Source: Clostridia bacterium (lineage in GTDB: Bacteria > Bacillota_A > Clostridia > Christensenellales > Aristaeellaceae). From it: 26,479 bases of DNA. A program made the translations under genes and the position numbers. This document shows, piece by piece, positions 1-6,982 of the stretch (its first letter is position 1; each line of letters begins with the position of its first letter). Location of the stretch: positions 1 to 26,479 of the forward strand of contig JAFQOY010000129.1 in NCBI GenBank assembly GCA_017412025.1. The letters are read 5' to 3'. The notes under the pieces are model-generated. The model did not search any database. It saw only the letters and a program-made list of their open reading frames with translations, and was not told the DNA's origin.

Positions 1-1
1 C

Positions 2-1474
2 GAGCTGGAGCCGACCACGGGCGATGTTGTGATCACGCCCGGCGAGCGCATGGCCGTCCTCAAGCAGAACCATTTCGAATTTGATGAATACGAAGTCCTG
101 ACGACGGTCATCATGGGTCATAAGCGCCTGTATGAGATCATGAAGGAGAAGGACGAACTCTACGCGAAGGTTGATTTTACCGATGAAGACGGTGAGCGCG
201 CCAGCATTCTGGAAGGTGAGTTTGCCGAGCTGGACGGCTGGAACGCCGAAAGCAATGCGGAGATGATCCTGACCGGCCTGGGCATCAGCTTGGATCTGGA
301 GCATACCCTGATGAAGGAACTCGACGGCAGCCAGAAGGTGAAGGTCCTGCTTGCTCAGGCGCTCTTCGGAAGTCCGGACATCCTGCTGCTGGACGAGCCG
401 ACCAACTATCTGGATATTCAGTCCGTCCGCTGGCTGGAAAACTTCCTGCTGGATTTCCCCAATACCGTTATTGTCGTCAGCCATGACCGTCACTTCCTCA
501 ACAAGGTCTGCACGCATATCTGCGATATCGACTTCGGTAAGATCCAGATGTATGTCGGCAACTACGATTTCTGGTATGAGTATACCCAGATGGCAGCCCG
601 CCAGCAGAAGGATCTCAACAAGAAGAACGAGCAGAAGATCAAGGAACTGCAGGCCTTCATCCAGCGCTTCTCTGCCAACGCCAGCAAGCATAAGCAGGCG
701 ACCAGCCGAAAGAAGCTGCTTGACAACCTTCAGATGGAAAACTTCACGCCGTCTTCCCGCCGCTATCCGTATGTTGCCTGGAAGCCGGATCGCGACATCG
801 GCAACGATCTGCTGACGGTGACGAACCTTTCCAAGACGGTCAATGGCCGGAAGGTGCTCAATAACATTTCCTTTGTCCTTACGCCTGGCGACAAGGTTGC
901 CTTTGTCGGCACGGACGAGCTTGCGCGCACCACGCTGTTCCAGATTCTCATGGGCGAAATGGAGCCGGACGAGGGCAGCTTCAAGTGGGGCGTCACGACG
1001 TCTCAGAGCTATTTCCCCAAGGACAACGGACCGTATTTTGATGATTGCGAGTATACGCTCATCGATTGGCTGCGCCAGTTCTCTGTCAGCCAGTATGAGA
1101 GCGATATCCGCGGCTGGCTGGGCCGCATGCTCTTCTCCGGCGAGGAAGCGCTCAAGAAGGCGAAGGTACTCTCCGGCGGCGAGAAGGTGCGCTGCATGCT
1201 TGCGCGCATGATGCTCTCCGGTGCAAATGTGCTCGTTCTCGACGAGCCGACCAACCATCTTGACCTCGAGTCGATCACCGCGCTGAACAAGGGCATGATC
1301 GAGTTTACCGGCTCCATGCTCTTTGCTACGCAGGATCATGAATGCATCCATACCGTGGCAAACCGCATCATGGAGATCCTGCCGGGCGGACTGGTTGATC
1401 GCCGCGAGAGCTACGACGATTATCTGGACAGCGAGATCGCCAAGCAGCAGAGAGAGGCTCTGATGCAGGCGTAA
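2..1474 (+). CDS. ABC-F family ATPase (YbiT-like), 5'-truncated by the window edge
   Basis: Soluble tandem-ATPase ABC-F protein. Members act on ribosomes (translation factors or antibiotic protection) rather than as transporters, and there are no membrane segments here. The frame is open from base 2, so the start and the first Walker A lie upstream. Visible parts in order: first signature as LDGSQ (320-334), first Walker B ILLLDEPTNYLD, a charged linker helix rich in K and Q (about 590-740), a second nucleotide-binding domain with signature LSGGEK (1169-1186), and Walker B VLVLDEPTNHLD. About 490 codons are visible, so only some 40-50 residues are likely missing. The second Walker A is odd: G-T-D-E-L-A-R-T-T (908-934), with arginine (926-928) where lysine is expected. 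The degenerate first signature resembles what I recall of YbiT-type members. Family assignment is secure; the ribosomal role is inferred from the family. Confidence 0.93.
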   Translation, partial: ELEPTTGDVVITPGERMAVLKQNHFEFDEYEVLTTVIMGHKRLYEIMKEKDELYAKVDFTDEDGERASILEGEFAELDGWNAESNAEMILTGLGISLDLEHTLMKELDGSQKVKVLLAQALFGSPDILLLDEPTNYLDIQSVRWLENFLLDFPNTVIVVSHDRHFLNKVCTHICDIDFGKIQMYVGNYDFWYEYTQMAARQQKDLNKKNEQKIKELQAFIQRFSANASKHKQATSRKKLLDNLQMENFTPSSRRYPYVAWKPDRDIGNDLLTVTNLSKTVNGRKVLNNISFVLTPGDKVAFVGTDELARTTLFQILMGEMEPDEGSFKWGVTTSQSYFPKDNGPYFDDCEYTLIDWLRQFSVSQYESDIRGWLGRMLFSGEEALKKAKVLSGGEKVRCMLARMMLSGANVLVLDEPTNHLDLESITALNKGMIEFTGSMLFATQDHECIHTVANRIMEILPGGLVDRRESYDDYLDSEIAKQQREALMQA

Positions 1475-1632
1475 TACCGCGCTGTTTCCTTCATATGGTC
1501 AATTGACGGACTCATATTCATTTCTGTTTTGCCGCACATTATGTGGGAGCGCCGGGCCTCTGAAAGCCGCTGTGTTTTGCGCAGGGATTTAGGGGGCGGA
1601 CTGCGGGCGTTGAAGCGCCGGACGGGAATGGA

Positions 1633-2196
1633 GTGAGGGGGATGACCTTGGAGATGCTGCGCTCGGAGCGTACGCTTAATGCAGCCAATCTGCTGACAGT
1701 CATGCGGCTTGCGCTGCTGCCGGTGATTGTTTGGCGCTTTAGCGAAGGCGACCGTCTGGGTGCGCTGGCCGTTTACGTCGTATCGATGCTGACGGATATT
1801 GCCGACGGCATATGCGCACGCAGATTCAATCAGGTGACGAGCGTCGGCAAGCTGCTTGATCCGCTTGCCGACAAGCTTACGCTGCTTGCGCTGCTGGCTT
1901 TGTTCACGGCCGACGGTCAGATTCCCGGATGGGTATTGATCGTCATGCTGGGCAAAGAGCTTCTGCTCGTGCTTGGCAGCGGATTTGCGCTGCGGCGCGG
2001 TGTGGTTGTTCATGCGCTTCCGATCGGCAAGGCGTCGACCCTGTGCTTCGTCGTTTCCATGACGCTTCGCTTTTTGCAGCAGTTCCGTGTGGCCGATGCG
2101 CTGCTTTTTGCGGCGGTGGCGCTTTCCCTGGCTGCGCTTGCGCATTATATTGCGATCGGCGCAGACAGGATCCGGCTGACGCAGGCAAGCAGATAA
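1633..2196 (+). CDS. pgsA: CDP-alcohol phosphatidyltransferase (phosphatidylglycerophosphate synthase-like)
   Basis: Integral membrane enzyme that transfers a phosphatidyl group from CDP-diacylglycerol to an alcohol, most likely glycerol-3-phosphate for phosphatidylglycerol synthesis. The full family motif is present: D55-x2-D58-G59-x2-A62-R63-x8-G72-x3-D76-x3-D80, whose aspartates bind the metal ions. The rest is hydrophobic with several membrane segments. At 187 residues the length matches bacterial PgsA and is short of PssA. The start is uncertain: GTG at 1633 has GGAG directly before it, while in-frame ATGs at 1642 and 1654 are alternatives (GAGGGGG lies upstream of the latter). It lies 158 bp after the ABC-F gene, where I see no clear promoter or terminator. 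The exact alcohol substrate is inferred; a cardiolipin synthase of the same fold is possible. Confidence 0.85.
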   Translation: MRGMTLEMLRSERTLNAANLLTVMRLALLPVIVWRFSEGDRLGALAVYVVSMLTDIADGICARRFNQVTSVGKLLDPLADKLTLLALLALFTADGQIPGWVLIVMLGKELLLVLGSGFALRRGVVVHALPIGKASTLCFVVSMTLRFLQQFRVADALLFAAVALSLAALAHYIAIGADRIRLTQASR

Positions 2197-2208
2197 ACCC
2201 AATCAAAC

Positions 2209-2240
2209 AACGCAGACGGTGTATAAATCGTCTGCGTTTT
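2209..2240. terminator. Intrinsic terminator, probably bidirectional, between convergent pgsA and dapA
   Basis: A perfect 10-bp stem AACGCAGACG (2209-2218) pairs with CGTCTGCGTT (2229-2238) around a 10-nt AT-rich loop. TTTT ends the plus-strand arm and a T-rich stretch follows on the minus strand. An outer pair, CCCAATC (2198-2204) with GATTGGG (2254-2260), could extend the structure. It sits between the stops of two convergent genes. Confidence 0.8.
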
Positions 2241-2273
2241 ATGATATCTGGCAGATTGGGCAAAAGCGGACGC

Positions 2274-3176
2274 TTATTCGCTTTCTGAAGCAAGACCGCT
2301 GCGGATAAGCAGCGCTTTCAGCGCTGCCCTGTACGGCTCTTCAAGCGGCGTCAGAGGAAGGCGGAGCGTCTCTTCCATGAGTCCCATCATGGAAAGCGCA
2401 GCCTTGACCGGTATGGGATTGACCTGAGCAAACAGCGCGCGGATCAGCGGCGTCAGCGCGCACTGAGCCTGCTGCGCTTCATCAAAGCATCCGGAGAGAC
2501 ATGCATGCGTCATGGCGCGTGTCTGCGCCGGCAGGATATTGCTGCATACGCTGATGGCGCCTTTTGCGCCGCAGGCCATCAGCGGCACGATGATGTCATC
2601 GTTTCCGCTGTATACGGCAAGTTCTCCATGCGTTTTCTGCAGCACATGAAGCGTGTACGCGGGATCTCCGCTCGCCTCTTTGATGCCTGCGACCTGCGGA
2701 TGGCGGGAAAGCGCAGCGGCGGTATCCTCCGAAATGCTCATGCCTGTTCTGGAGGGTACGTTGTAGAGAATCATGGGAAGACGGCAGCTGTCCAGAACGG
2801 CTTCAAAGTGTCTGATCAGGCCGGTTTGTGTCGTTTTGTTGTAATAGGGCGTTACACACAGCTGTCCCTGAGCGCCAAGGTCCGCAGCTTGTCTGGCATA
2901 TTCAATGGCTTTGCGCGTATCGTTTGATCCTGTGCCGACGATCACGGGTACGCGGCCTTCAGCGCATGTCACGGCGGAGGTGATGATGCGTTCGCGTTCG
3001 TGCATGCTCAGCGTACTGGGTTCGCCTGTCGTCCCAAGCACGACGAGCGCATCAATACCTGCGCTGAGCTGCCTGAGCAGCAGCCGGATGAAGGCGTCTT
3101 CATCGAGGGATCCGTCAGGATGAAAAGGGGTTACCAGCGCCGTGGCGCAGCCGGAGAAAAGAAGGGAAGCGGACAT
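2274..3176 (-). CDS. dapA: 4-hydroxy-tetrahydrodipicolinate synthase
   Basis: Condenses pyruvate with aspartate semialdehyde, the first committed step of diaminopimelate/lysine synthesis; in spore formers it also feeds dipicolinate. A class I aldolase TIM barrel of 300 residues, the normal length. Visible active-site residues: the T49-T50 pair in GTTGEPSTL, Y112 in TPYYNK, Y138 in ILYNVPSRTG, R143 of the same loop, and the Schiff-base lysine K166 in GIKEAS. The ATG at 3176 is chosen because GGGAGGA precedes it at normal spacing and the protein then begins just before the conserved CATALVTPF. A longer reading to 3251 would run through a terminator-like hairpin and is rejected. It lies downstream of asd, whose product is its substrate, in the same direction. 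Confidence 0.96.
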   Translation of the reverse strand: MSASLLFSGCATALVTPFHPDGSLDEDAFIRLLLRQLSAGIDALVVLGTTGEPSTLSMHERERIITSAVTCAEGRVPVIVGTGSNDTRKAIEYARQAADLGAQGQLCVTPYYNKTTQTGLIRHFEAVLDSCRLPMILYNVPSRTGMSISEDTAAALSRHPQVAGIKEASGDPAYTLHVLQKTHGELAVYSGNDDIIVPLMACGAKGAISVCSNILPAQTRAMTHACLSGCFDEAQQAQCALTPLIRALFAQVNPIPVKAALSMMGLMEETLRLPLTPLEEPYRAALKALLIRSGLASESE

Positions 3177-3206
3177 ACAGGCATTCCTCCCGGTCAAAAG
3201 GGCATA

Positions 3207-3258
3207 CGAAAAAGCCGCATGATGAAACGACGTCTTCAGTGTTTCCATCATGCGGCTT
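3207..3258 (-). terminator. Terminator-like hairpin between asd and dapA (possible attenuator)
   Basis: On the minus strand a long stem is formed by AAGCCGCATGATG-GAAAC and GTTTC-ATCATGCGGCTT (plus-strand arms 3212-3228 and 3241-3257, one bulged base), followed by TTTTTC. This is a strong rho-independent terminator shape placed about 30 nt after the asd stop and about 35 nt before the dapA start, leaving little room for a separate dapA promoter. Confidence 0.8.
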
Positions 3259-3287
3259 GAGCATGTATCAGGTTTTCGGCGATGAGT

Positions 3288-4373
3288 TTACTTCCTGGGG
3301 ATATATCCCTGCGCGCAGAGCAGCTCGGCGATGAGCACAGCGCCGCCGGCAGCGCCTCTAAGCGTATTGTGAGAAAGGCCGACAAACCGCCAGTCAAACA
3401 GGGAATCGCCGCGCAGGCGGCCCATGGAGACGCCCATGCCGCGCTCAAAGTCGCGGTCAAGGCGCGTCTGCGGACGGTTATCCTCTTCGCAGTACTGGAT
3501 GAACGGATGCGGTGCGCTCGGCAGATTCAGCTTCTGCGGCAGGCCTTCAAAGCTTCGCCAGCGCTCGATAATCTCTTCTTTGGATGCAGGCTTGTCAAAG
3601 CTGGCCCAGCATGCCGCCATGTGGCCGTCTGCGACGGCGACGCGGATGCAGTGCGCGCTGATGATGGGCGCTTTTGCAGGCACGATGACGCCGCCTTCGA
3701 CCTTGCCCCAGATTTTGAGCGGCTCTTTTTCGCTCTTTTCTTCTTCGCCGCCGATGTAGGGGATGACATTGTCGACCATCTCAGGCCAGCGCGCGAAGGT
3801 CTTGCCCGCTCCGGAAATCGCCTGGTAGGTGGATACGACCACGCGGGAAGGGCAGAGATCTTTCAGCGCAGTCAGCGCCGGCACATAGGACTGGATAGAG
3901 CAATTGGGCTTCACGGTGACAAAGCCGGTTTTCGTACCCAGACGCTTCTTCTGATACTCGATAACGTCGGCATGCTCCGGGTTCAGCTCCGGCACGATCA
4001 TCGGCACGTCCGGCGTACCGCGGTGGGCGGAGTTGTTGGAGACGACCGGCGTTTCGGTTTTAGCATAGGCGTCCTCCAGTGCGCGGATTTCGTCCTTCTT
4101 CATGTCGACGGCGCAAAAGACAAAATCCACCTGGCTGGTAACCGCTTCGACCTGTGCGGCGTCCTGAACGGTCATGCCTTTGATGTGCGCGGGAATCGGC
4201 CAGGCAAACGCCCAGCGGCCGGATACGGCTTCTTCATAGGTCTTTCCTGCGCTCCGCGAAGAAGCGGCCAGGACGGCAACCTCAAACCAGGGGTGATCGG
4301 CAAGCAAAGAAATAAAGCGCTGGCCCACCATACCGGTAGCGCCGACAATCGCAACGCGCCATTTACGCTCCAT
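3288..4373 (-). CDS. asd: Aspartate-semialdehyde dehydrogenase
   Basis: NADPH-dependent reduction of aspartyl phosphate to aspartate semialdehyde, the branch point to lysine, threonine and methionine. At 361 residues it resembles the archaeal/fungal-type Asd. It begins with the Rossmann signature VAIVGATGMVGQ, carries the catalytic cysteine C158 in KPNCSIQ, followed by the SGAGKTFARWPEM segment, and has the substrate/catalytic ISAHCIRV and RLRGD segments. The ATG at 4373 is chosen because GAAAGGATGG lies upstream at good spacing and the Rossmann motif then starts at residue 7; extension to 4460 would cross the promoter at 4432-4460. dapA follows in the same direction, giving two consecutive pathway steps in a probable transcription unit broken by a hairpin. 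Confidence 0.96.
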   Translation of the reverse strand: MERKWRVAIVGATGMVGQRFISLLADHPWFEVAVLAASSRSAGKTYEEAVSGRWAFAWPIPAHIKGMTVQDAAQVEAVTSQVDFVFCAVDMKKDEIRALEDAYAKTETPVVSNNSAHRGTPDVPMIVPELNPEHADVIEYQKKRLGTKTGFVTVKPNCSIQSYVPALTALKDLCPSRVVVSTYQAISGAGKTFARWPEMVDNVIPYIGGEEEKSEKEPLKIWGKVEGGVIVPAKAPIISAHCIRVAVADGHMAACWASFDKPASKEEIIERWRSFEGLPQKLNLPSAPHPFIQYCEEDNRPQTRLDRDFERGMGVSMGRLRGDSLFDWRFVGLSHNTLRGAAGGAVLIAELLCAQGYIPRK

Positions 4374-4397
4374 GTTCAACCATCCTTTCCGTATACG

Positions 4398-4417
4398 CGC
4401 TTTATCAAGATAAAGCG
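4398..4417. promoter_or_regulatory. Perfect palindrome in the asd leader (candidate operator)
   Basis: CGCTTTATC-AA-GATAAAGCG is a perfect inverted repeat with 9-bp arms. It lies about 8 bp downstream of the predicted asd transcription start and about 25 bp upstream of its start codon, a typical place for a repressor site. It could instead act as an mRNA leader hairpin. No regulator is identified. Confidence 0.55.
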
Positions 4418-4431
4418 AATGATATTGCACC

Positions 4432-4460
4432 ATGATAGCATCAGAAACGTGCATTGTCAA
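4432..4460 (-). promoter_or_regulatory. Sigma-A promoter of asd
   Basis: Minus strand: TTGACA (4460-4455), 17-bp spacer, TATCAT (4437-4432), with TG one base before the -10 (extended -10). The predicted start is near 4425, giving a leader of about 50 nt that contains the palindrome. Confidence 0.8.
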
Positions 4461-4518
4461 GAGCGCTGACCCGCCTGATAAAAAATACGTCGCGCTCTGC
4501 AGAAATGTGCATGCCGGC

Positions 4519-4547
4519 TTTTCAATTTTGCATGATTGTGATACAAT
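4519..4547 (+). promoter_or_regulatory. Promoter of the M20 amidohydrolase operon
   Basis: TTTTCA (4519-4524), 17-bp spacer, TACAAT (4542-4547), with an extended -10 (TGA just before it). Predicted start near 4554. The leader then holds a hairpin: GCTGAA (4561-4566) pairs with TTCAGC (4589-4594), and ATGCG (4573-4577) pairs with CGCAT (4583-4587). Confidence 0.7.
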
Positions 4548-4613
4548 AAAAGATAACTGAGCTGAAAAGAGAATGCGTTCTTCGCATATTCAGCATGAAA
4601 CGAGAGGGATCTT

Positions 4614-5765
4614 ATGGGCTTTCGCGAGTGGGAGAATCAGGCGTCTGCATATCTTGAACAGCTTCGCGCGCATCGCCGCGCGCTGCATCAGATTCCTGAG
4701 ATTGGCGAAAAGGAGTATAAAACGCAGGCGTATCTGCTTGCGCAGCTGAAGGCGCTTGAGCCGCACGCGCTTGATGTATATGCAGATACCGGTGTTCGCG
4801 CGGTTTTCAGGGGAAATGGAAAAGGGCGCGTGCTGGCGTTCAGAAGCGATATTGACGCGCTGCCTGTCAGAGAAGAGACCGGATGTGATTATGCGTCAAG
4901 GCATGACGGCTGTATGCATGCCTGCGGACATGACGGGCATATGGCCAACCTGCTGGTATTTGCCGCCTGGCTGTCGCACAACAGGGATCGGCTTTGCGAC
5001 GACGTTGTGCTGCTCTTCCAGCCTGCAGAGGAGACCGTCGGCGGCTCAAAGCGCATGATCGATGAGGGCGCGCTTGAGAATCCGCATGTTGACGTCGTAT
5101 ACGGCATGCACATGATGCCGGATATTCCGAAAGGAAGAATCGCCTCCTGCGCCGGGCCGATCATGGCGCAGACGTGCGAGATGGATTTTGTGATTCACGG
5201 AAAGAGCGCGCACGGCGCGACGCCCCATCTGGGCCGGGACGCGATTACCGCAATGGGGCATCTGCTGACGCTCTTTCAGACGACGGTCGCGCGCAGTGTC
5301 GATCCCTGCCAGCAGGCCCTGCTGACCATCGGAAAAGTCCGGGCAGGCAGGCAGCGGAACATTCTTGCCGATACGGCGGAGATGGAAGGCATTGTGAGAA
5401 CGTTTTCCAATCGCGTGTACGAAGGGCTGGAAGAGCGTATCCGGGCTGATCTGGCCGGAATTGAAATGGCGTTTGACGTAAAGACGGAGTTCATCAAGCG
5501 CGTATACTATCCCTGTGTAGAGAATGATCCTGCGGAATTTGCTCGCATACAGTCGATTCTGGGTGATTGCTTCCTGCAGGCGAAGCCACGTATGACAGCG
5601 GAGGATTTTTCCTATTACCAGCTGAGCGTCCCCGGGGTTTTCGTTTTCTGCGGATGCATGGATGAAGAGCATTGCGCGCCGCTGCATGCGCCGACATTCG
5701 ATTTTGACGAAGAAGCACTGATTCCGGGCCTTGCGCTGTTTATGGCGCTGGTCAGCATGAACTGA
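4614..5765 (+). CDS. M20D-family amidohydrolase (N-acyl amino acid / N-acetyl-diaminopimelate deacetylase-like)
   Basis: Cytoplasmic metal-dependent hydrolase that removes an acyl group from an N-acylated amino acid. 383 residues, the usual M20D length. Metal-site features in order: D81 in RSDIDALP, C104 and H106 in HACGHDGHMAN, the glutamate pair in FQPAEE (139-140), H165 in YGMHMMP, and the late histidine in APLHAPTFDF. The lid/dimerisation domain shows GKSAHGATPH. The start has GAGAGGGATC just upstream and no signal peptide. It lies divergent from asd-dapA, so N-acetyl-L,L-diaminopimelate deacetylase is attractive, but hippurate, IAA-amino acid and peptide aminoacylase relatives share every visible motif. 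The next gene follows after 19 nt. Confidence 0.88.
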   Translation: MGFREWENQASAYLEQLRAHRRALHQIPEIGEKEYKTQAYLLAQLKALEPHALDVYADTGVRAVFRGNGKGRVLAFRSDIDALPVREETGCDYASRHDGCMHACGHDGHMANLLVFAAWLSHNRDRLCDDVVLLFQPAEETVGGSKRMIDEGALENPHVDVVYGMHMMPDIPKGRIASCAGPIMAQTCEMDFVIHGKSAHGATPHLGRDAITAMGHLLTLFQTTVARSVDPCQQALLTIGKVRAGRQRNILADTAEMEGIVRTFSNRVYEGLEERIRADLAGIEMAFDVKTEFIKRVYYPCVENDPAEFARIQSILGDCFLQAKPRMTAEDFSYYQLSVPGVFVFCGCMDEEHCAPLHAPTFDFDEEALIPGLALFMALVSMN

Positions 5766-5784
5766 AGATCAAGGAGAGAAATCA

Positions 5785-6750
5785 ATGGGTATTTTTGACA
5801 GACTGTATTACGGCAAAGCTGGGCAGCGAGATTATACGGAAATGGATATGCCCAAGAATCGCGTGTCTCTGTTTTTCCAGGTGCTCAAGGATCATTTCTT
5901 TGATCTGATCAAGGTGAACTTTCTGCAGCTGATTTTCTGGATTCCGTTTCTTCTGTGGACGTACATCAATCTGATTGCGATTCAGAGCATCGATACGCAG
6001 GCGATTCTGGGCGGCGAGGGCGGTTCACAGGCGTTTACCAGCACCGTCAGCGGCTATGTGTCCATGTGGCTGTTGGGGCTTGTTCCCTGTTTGGCAATTA
6101 CCGGTCCGTCTTCGGCGGGCGCTGCATATATTATGCGCAACTGGGCGCGCGATCAGCATGCGTTCCTGTGGTCTGACTATAAGGACGCCTTCAAGGGCAA
6201 CTGGAAGCAGGCGCTGGCGACCTCGGTGTTTACGGCGTTCGTCCCGATTCTCGCGTACACCGCCGTCATGTTCTATAGTGAAGCGTCCAAGATGAATATG
6301 ATCATGATCGCACCGATGGTCGTGGTGCTTTCCGCTGTTTTCCTCTGGACGATTATGCTTCCGCTGATGTATCCGATGATGGTCGGCTACGAACTCAAGC
6401 TGAAGGATATGATCAAGAATGCATTCATCATGGCGACCGCCGGGCTTCCGCGCATGATCCTCGCCCGCGTGATCACCTTCATTCCGGTGGCGGCTATGCT
6501 GGTTGGCCTGTTTGTTGGCAACGGCATTACGATTCTGGTTGTATCGCTGTATTATTTGCTCTTTGGCTTTGCGTTTTCCCGTCTTGTGTACGCATCCGTG
6601 GCGAACGGCGTGTTTGACAAGTACCTCAATCCGCATATCGAGGGCGCCGTTACCCGTCAGGGTCTCAGACCGCAGACGGATGACGAGCTTTTTGACGATG
6701 ACGATGAAGAAGATGAAGACGATGCGTATGCGGAGGATTCGGACGACTGA
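5785..6750 (+). CDS. DUF624 (YesL-like) membrane protein with an acidic C-terminal tail
   Basis: Predicted polytopic membrane protein, 321 residues. Hydrophobic segments are at about 44-66, 92-115, 142-164, 172-200, 224-245 and 248-268. The stretch TGPSSAGAAYIMRNWARD followed by a WSDYKDAFKGNWKQA-like segment matches what I know of DUF624/YesL proteins, whose function is unclear (often near sugar transport genes). The C-terminus (about 299-321) is almost entirely Asp and Glu, which is unusual and faces the cytoplasm if the N-terminus does too. AAGGAGAG lies upstream, and the gene is only 19 nt after the amidohydrolase, so the two are probably cotranscribed. Family assignment is by pattern only. 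Confidence 0.75.
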   Translation: MGIFDRLYYGKAGQRDYTEMDMPKNRVSLFFQVLKDHFFDLIKVNFLQLIFWIPFLLWTYINLIAIQSIDTQAILGGEGGSQAFTSTVSGYVSMWLLGLVPCLAITGPSSAGAAYIMRNWARDQHAFLWSDYKDAFKGNWKQALATSVFTAFVPILAYTAVMFYSEASKMNMIMIAPMVVVLSAVFLWTIMLPLMYPMMVGYELKLKDMIKNAFIMATAGLPRMILARVITFIPVAAMLVGLFVGNGITILVVSLYYLLFGFAFSRLVYASVANGVFDKYLNPHIEGAVTRQGLRPQTDDELFDDDDEEDEDDAYAEDSDD

Positions 6751-6802
6751 TCCGGCATGAAAGCACATATCTTCGGAGAGGATAACCTTCGGAGGTGAGT
6801 GA

Positions 6803-6982
6803 ATGCATGGCAGATTTGCGCCGCCTTCAGCTCAGCTGAAATTGAAGTATCGTGCTGCGCGGGAGGCGGGGCTTCTCGATCGCGTGATGGAAGTCGGCTG
6901 GGCCGGGCTCTCGGCCAAAGAGAGCGGGAAAATCGGCGGCATACTGGCACATATGGTATCAAAGGAAGAGACAGATGTATGA
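6803..6982 (+). CDS. Small acid-soluble spore protein, alpha/beta type (divergent)
   Basis: A 59-residue gene. The product contains QLKLKYRAAREAGLLD followed by GWAGLSAKESGKIGGIL, matching the two conserved blocks of clostridial alpha/beta SASPs (first helix LKYE-A-E-G, second helix with S-x-x-x-G-x-x-G-G). These proteins coat and protect DNA in dormant spores and are degraded at germination. GGAGGTGA is placed 5-6 nt before the ATG. The last 8 nt overlap the next gene's start, indicating translational coupling. It is divergent: the glutamate usually present in the germination-protease site (LKYE-type) is arginine here (LKYR), and the C-terminal Lys-rich block is weak. Expression in the forespore would normally need sigma-G; I did not find a convincing sigma-G site. 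The CDS is sure; the family is likely. Confidence 0.8.
   Translation: MHGRFAPPSAQLKLKYRAAREAGLLDRVMEVGWAGLSAKESGKIGGILAHMVSKEETDV

Noticed and set aside
1475..1632. Promoter or terminator between the ABC-F gene and pgsA
   Set aside because: TTGACG at 1503 has no matching -10 at normal spacing, and I see no hairpin with a T run.
4374..4431. Lysine riboswitch (L-box) upstream of asd
   Set aside because: The leader is only about 50 nt, far shorter than the L-box aptamer, and has none of its conserved segments.
3282..4469. 395-codon plus-strand frame opposite asd
   Set aside because: Antisense shadow; asd has its catalytic cysteine motif and promoter.
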